A stretch of 12,885 nt of DNA from Thalassiosira profunda. Its lineage: Eukaryota > Bacillariophyta > Thalassiosirophyceae > Thalassiosirales > Thalassiosiraceae. Below the pieces are notes generated by a model. It saw only the letters and a list, made by a program, of their open reading frames with translations, was not told the origin of the DNA and made no database searches. Shown piece after piece: positions 12,096 to 12,885 of the stretch. The stretch covers positions 1 through 12,885 of the forward strand of contig JALLAP010001286.1 of NCBI GenBank assembly GCA_036939355.1, written 5' to 3'. Each line of letters opens with the position of its first letter. Position 1 is the stretch's first letter. The translations under genes were made by a program, and so were the position numbers.

Positions 12096-12885
12096 CTAGC
12101 GAAGGAGGATTTATCTGCAATCGGCACGCGATCGGTGTAACATCATGTGAATCGCGCCCGGCTGCAAACTAGACGCGGCCGGAAAGCAACCGCAGATGCA
12201 GAGGGGTGGCCTGACTGCGTCTGGCCGAGGACAAAGAGCCATGCCGCCGCCGAGGGCGGATGGGCGAGCGCAACGCGCGACAGCGCGAGGCGCGAGGCCG
12301 CGCGTCTACCATACTCATACCTACCTCAAGAACTCCTTTCTACCATCTTTTGAACCATTTTTTTTTCAACAAAACAAGAAGGGGGCGCCCCGAAGGGCAA
12401 GGTCCTCCAAAATCATCCTCCTCCGTCAACCGCCAAAGCACCAGCGCTTGTGCACTGTAGCGGGTGCTTCGATGCTCTTCCCATGACCCCGCAGCCGCAG
12501 CCGCAGCAAAGCGGGTCCGGGAGAGAGATTTTTCTCATGGTATCCCCGCCGCGAAACGACTGCTGTTGAATAGGTCGTGGTTTGGCTTTGTAAGTATGTG
12601 AGCCACCGTGTAAAATCGTCTGTGGGGTAGAATATATTTTTTTCCCTGGCCAAGGATCCCATGCTCATGACCGGCAAGCGGAACTGCGCGGCACGCGAAC
12701 CGTTCTCTCTCCCCGAGACAGAGACAGAGTGACAAACCCGAGAGAGCGACTGGGATATTTTTTTCCTAGCTGGCCCACGCTCTACGGAAATCGGAGACGT
12801 TTGAGTTTTGAGTCGAACAAGACTAAATTAACGTAGGAATAGGTATGTTTTGGGTTCTTTTTTGCTTCGAAAATCGGCTTACTTT
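12096..12885. other. Upstream region of the metallopeptidase gene, no supported gene
   Basis: About 790 bp containing only short, low-complexity-biased frames. Visible items are a (GCAGCC)n run at 12491-12507, a T-run of nine at about 12358-12366, and a GAGACA repeat at 12715-12726. GC falls toward the right end. No tRNA, transposase, or family-like peptide was recognised. It probably holds the promoter of the gene starting at 12095 and the flank of a gene beyond the window. Confidence 0.5.

Noticed and set aside
12426..12735. Two overlapping minus-strand frames (83 and 66 codons) at the right end
   Set aside because: No family similarity, poor codon pattern, and both are short enough to occur by chance.
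1..12885. tRNA genes, CRISPR arrays, insertion sequences
   Set aside because: I looked for tRNA B-box-like motifs, regularly spaced repeats and transposase motifs on both strands and found none; the window is eukaryotic, so CRISPR is not expected.

Overview
The window looks like nuclear DNA of a microalga, most likely a stramenopile (diatom-like). Genes are long, GC-rich and nearly intron-free, and intergenic spaces are short. The two introns that can be argued for have GT-AG ends and are about 73 and 120 nt. The gene content fits: a gametolysin-type (M11) metallopeptidase with a GDGxC-type domain, an F-box/SH3-like orphan, a NELF-C/D subunit and AAA/ribosome-assembly factors. The organism cannot be named from this sequence alone. 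A single N flanked by two identical 72-bp blocks shows it is a draft assembly.

Layout, left to right. (1) Positions 1-2374, minus: a type II AAA+ ATPase of the CDC48B/SPATA5L1 (AFG2B) kind, cut by the left edge inside its second ATPase domain. (2) Positions 2375-3237: a patchwork. It holds the AAA upstream region with CACGTG elements and a C13 tract, then a minus-strand piece resembling the N-terminus of the Dbp4/DDX10 RNA helicase (2851 down to about 2576), then a plus-strand piece that is clearly the C-terminal half of Mrt4 (2911-3237). Neither fragment has the rest of its gene nearby. (3) Positions 3238-4212: about 1 kb of lower-GC sequence with no convincing gene, with a three-copy motif just before the next gene. 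(4) Positions 4213-4701, plus: a small secreted orphan protein. It is followed by an imperfectly duplicated 3' flank. (5) Positions 5079-7925, minus: an intronless 948-residue NELF-C/D (TH1) homologue carrying two N-terminal WW domains, the most interesting gene here. (6) Positions 8155-9783, plus: an F-box-like/SH3-like orphan, divergent from the NELF gene across a 229-bp promoter with a perfect GTCACGTGAC palindrome. (7) Positions 9967-12095, minus: a membrane-anchored M11 metallopeptidase whose zinc motif is split by a 73-nt intron. Its second exon is put out of frame by the N/72-bp duplication. (8) Positions 12096-12885: upstream sequence with no supported gene.

Themes. AFG2B, Dbp4 and Mrt4 families all act in large-subunit ribosome assembly, so the left third is either a ribosome-biogenesis neighbourhood that has been broken up or a misjoined assembly. 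The WW-WW-NELF-C/D architecture suggests direct coupling of a pausing factor to proline-rich partners such as the Pol II C-terminal tail. That coupling is inferred, not shown.
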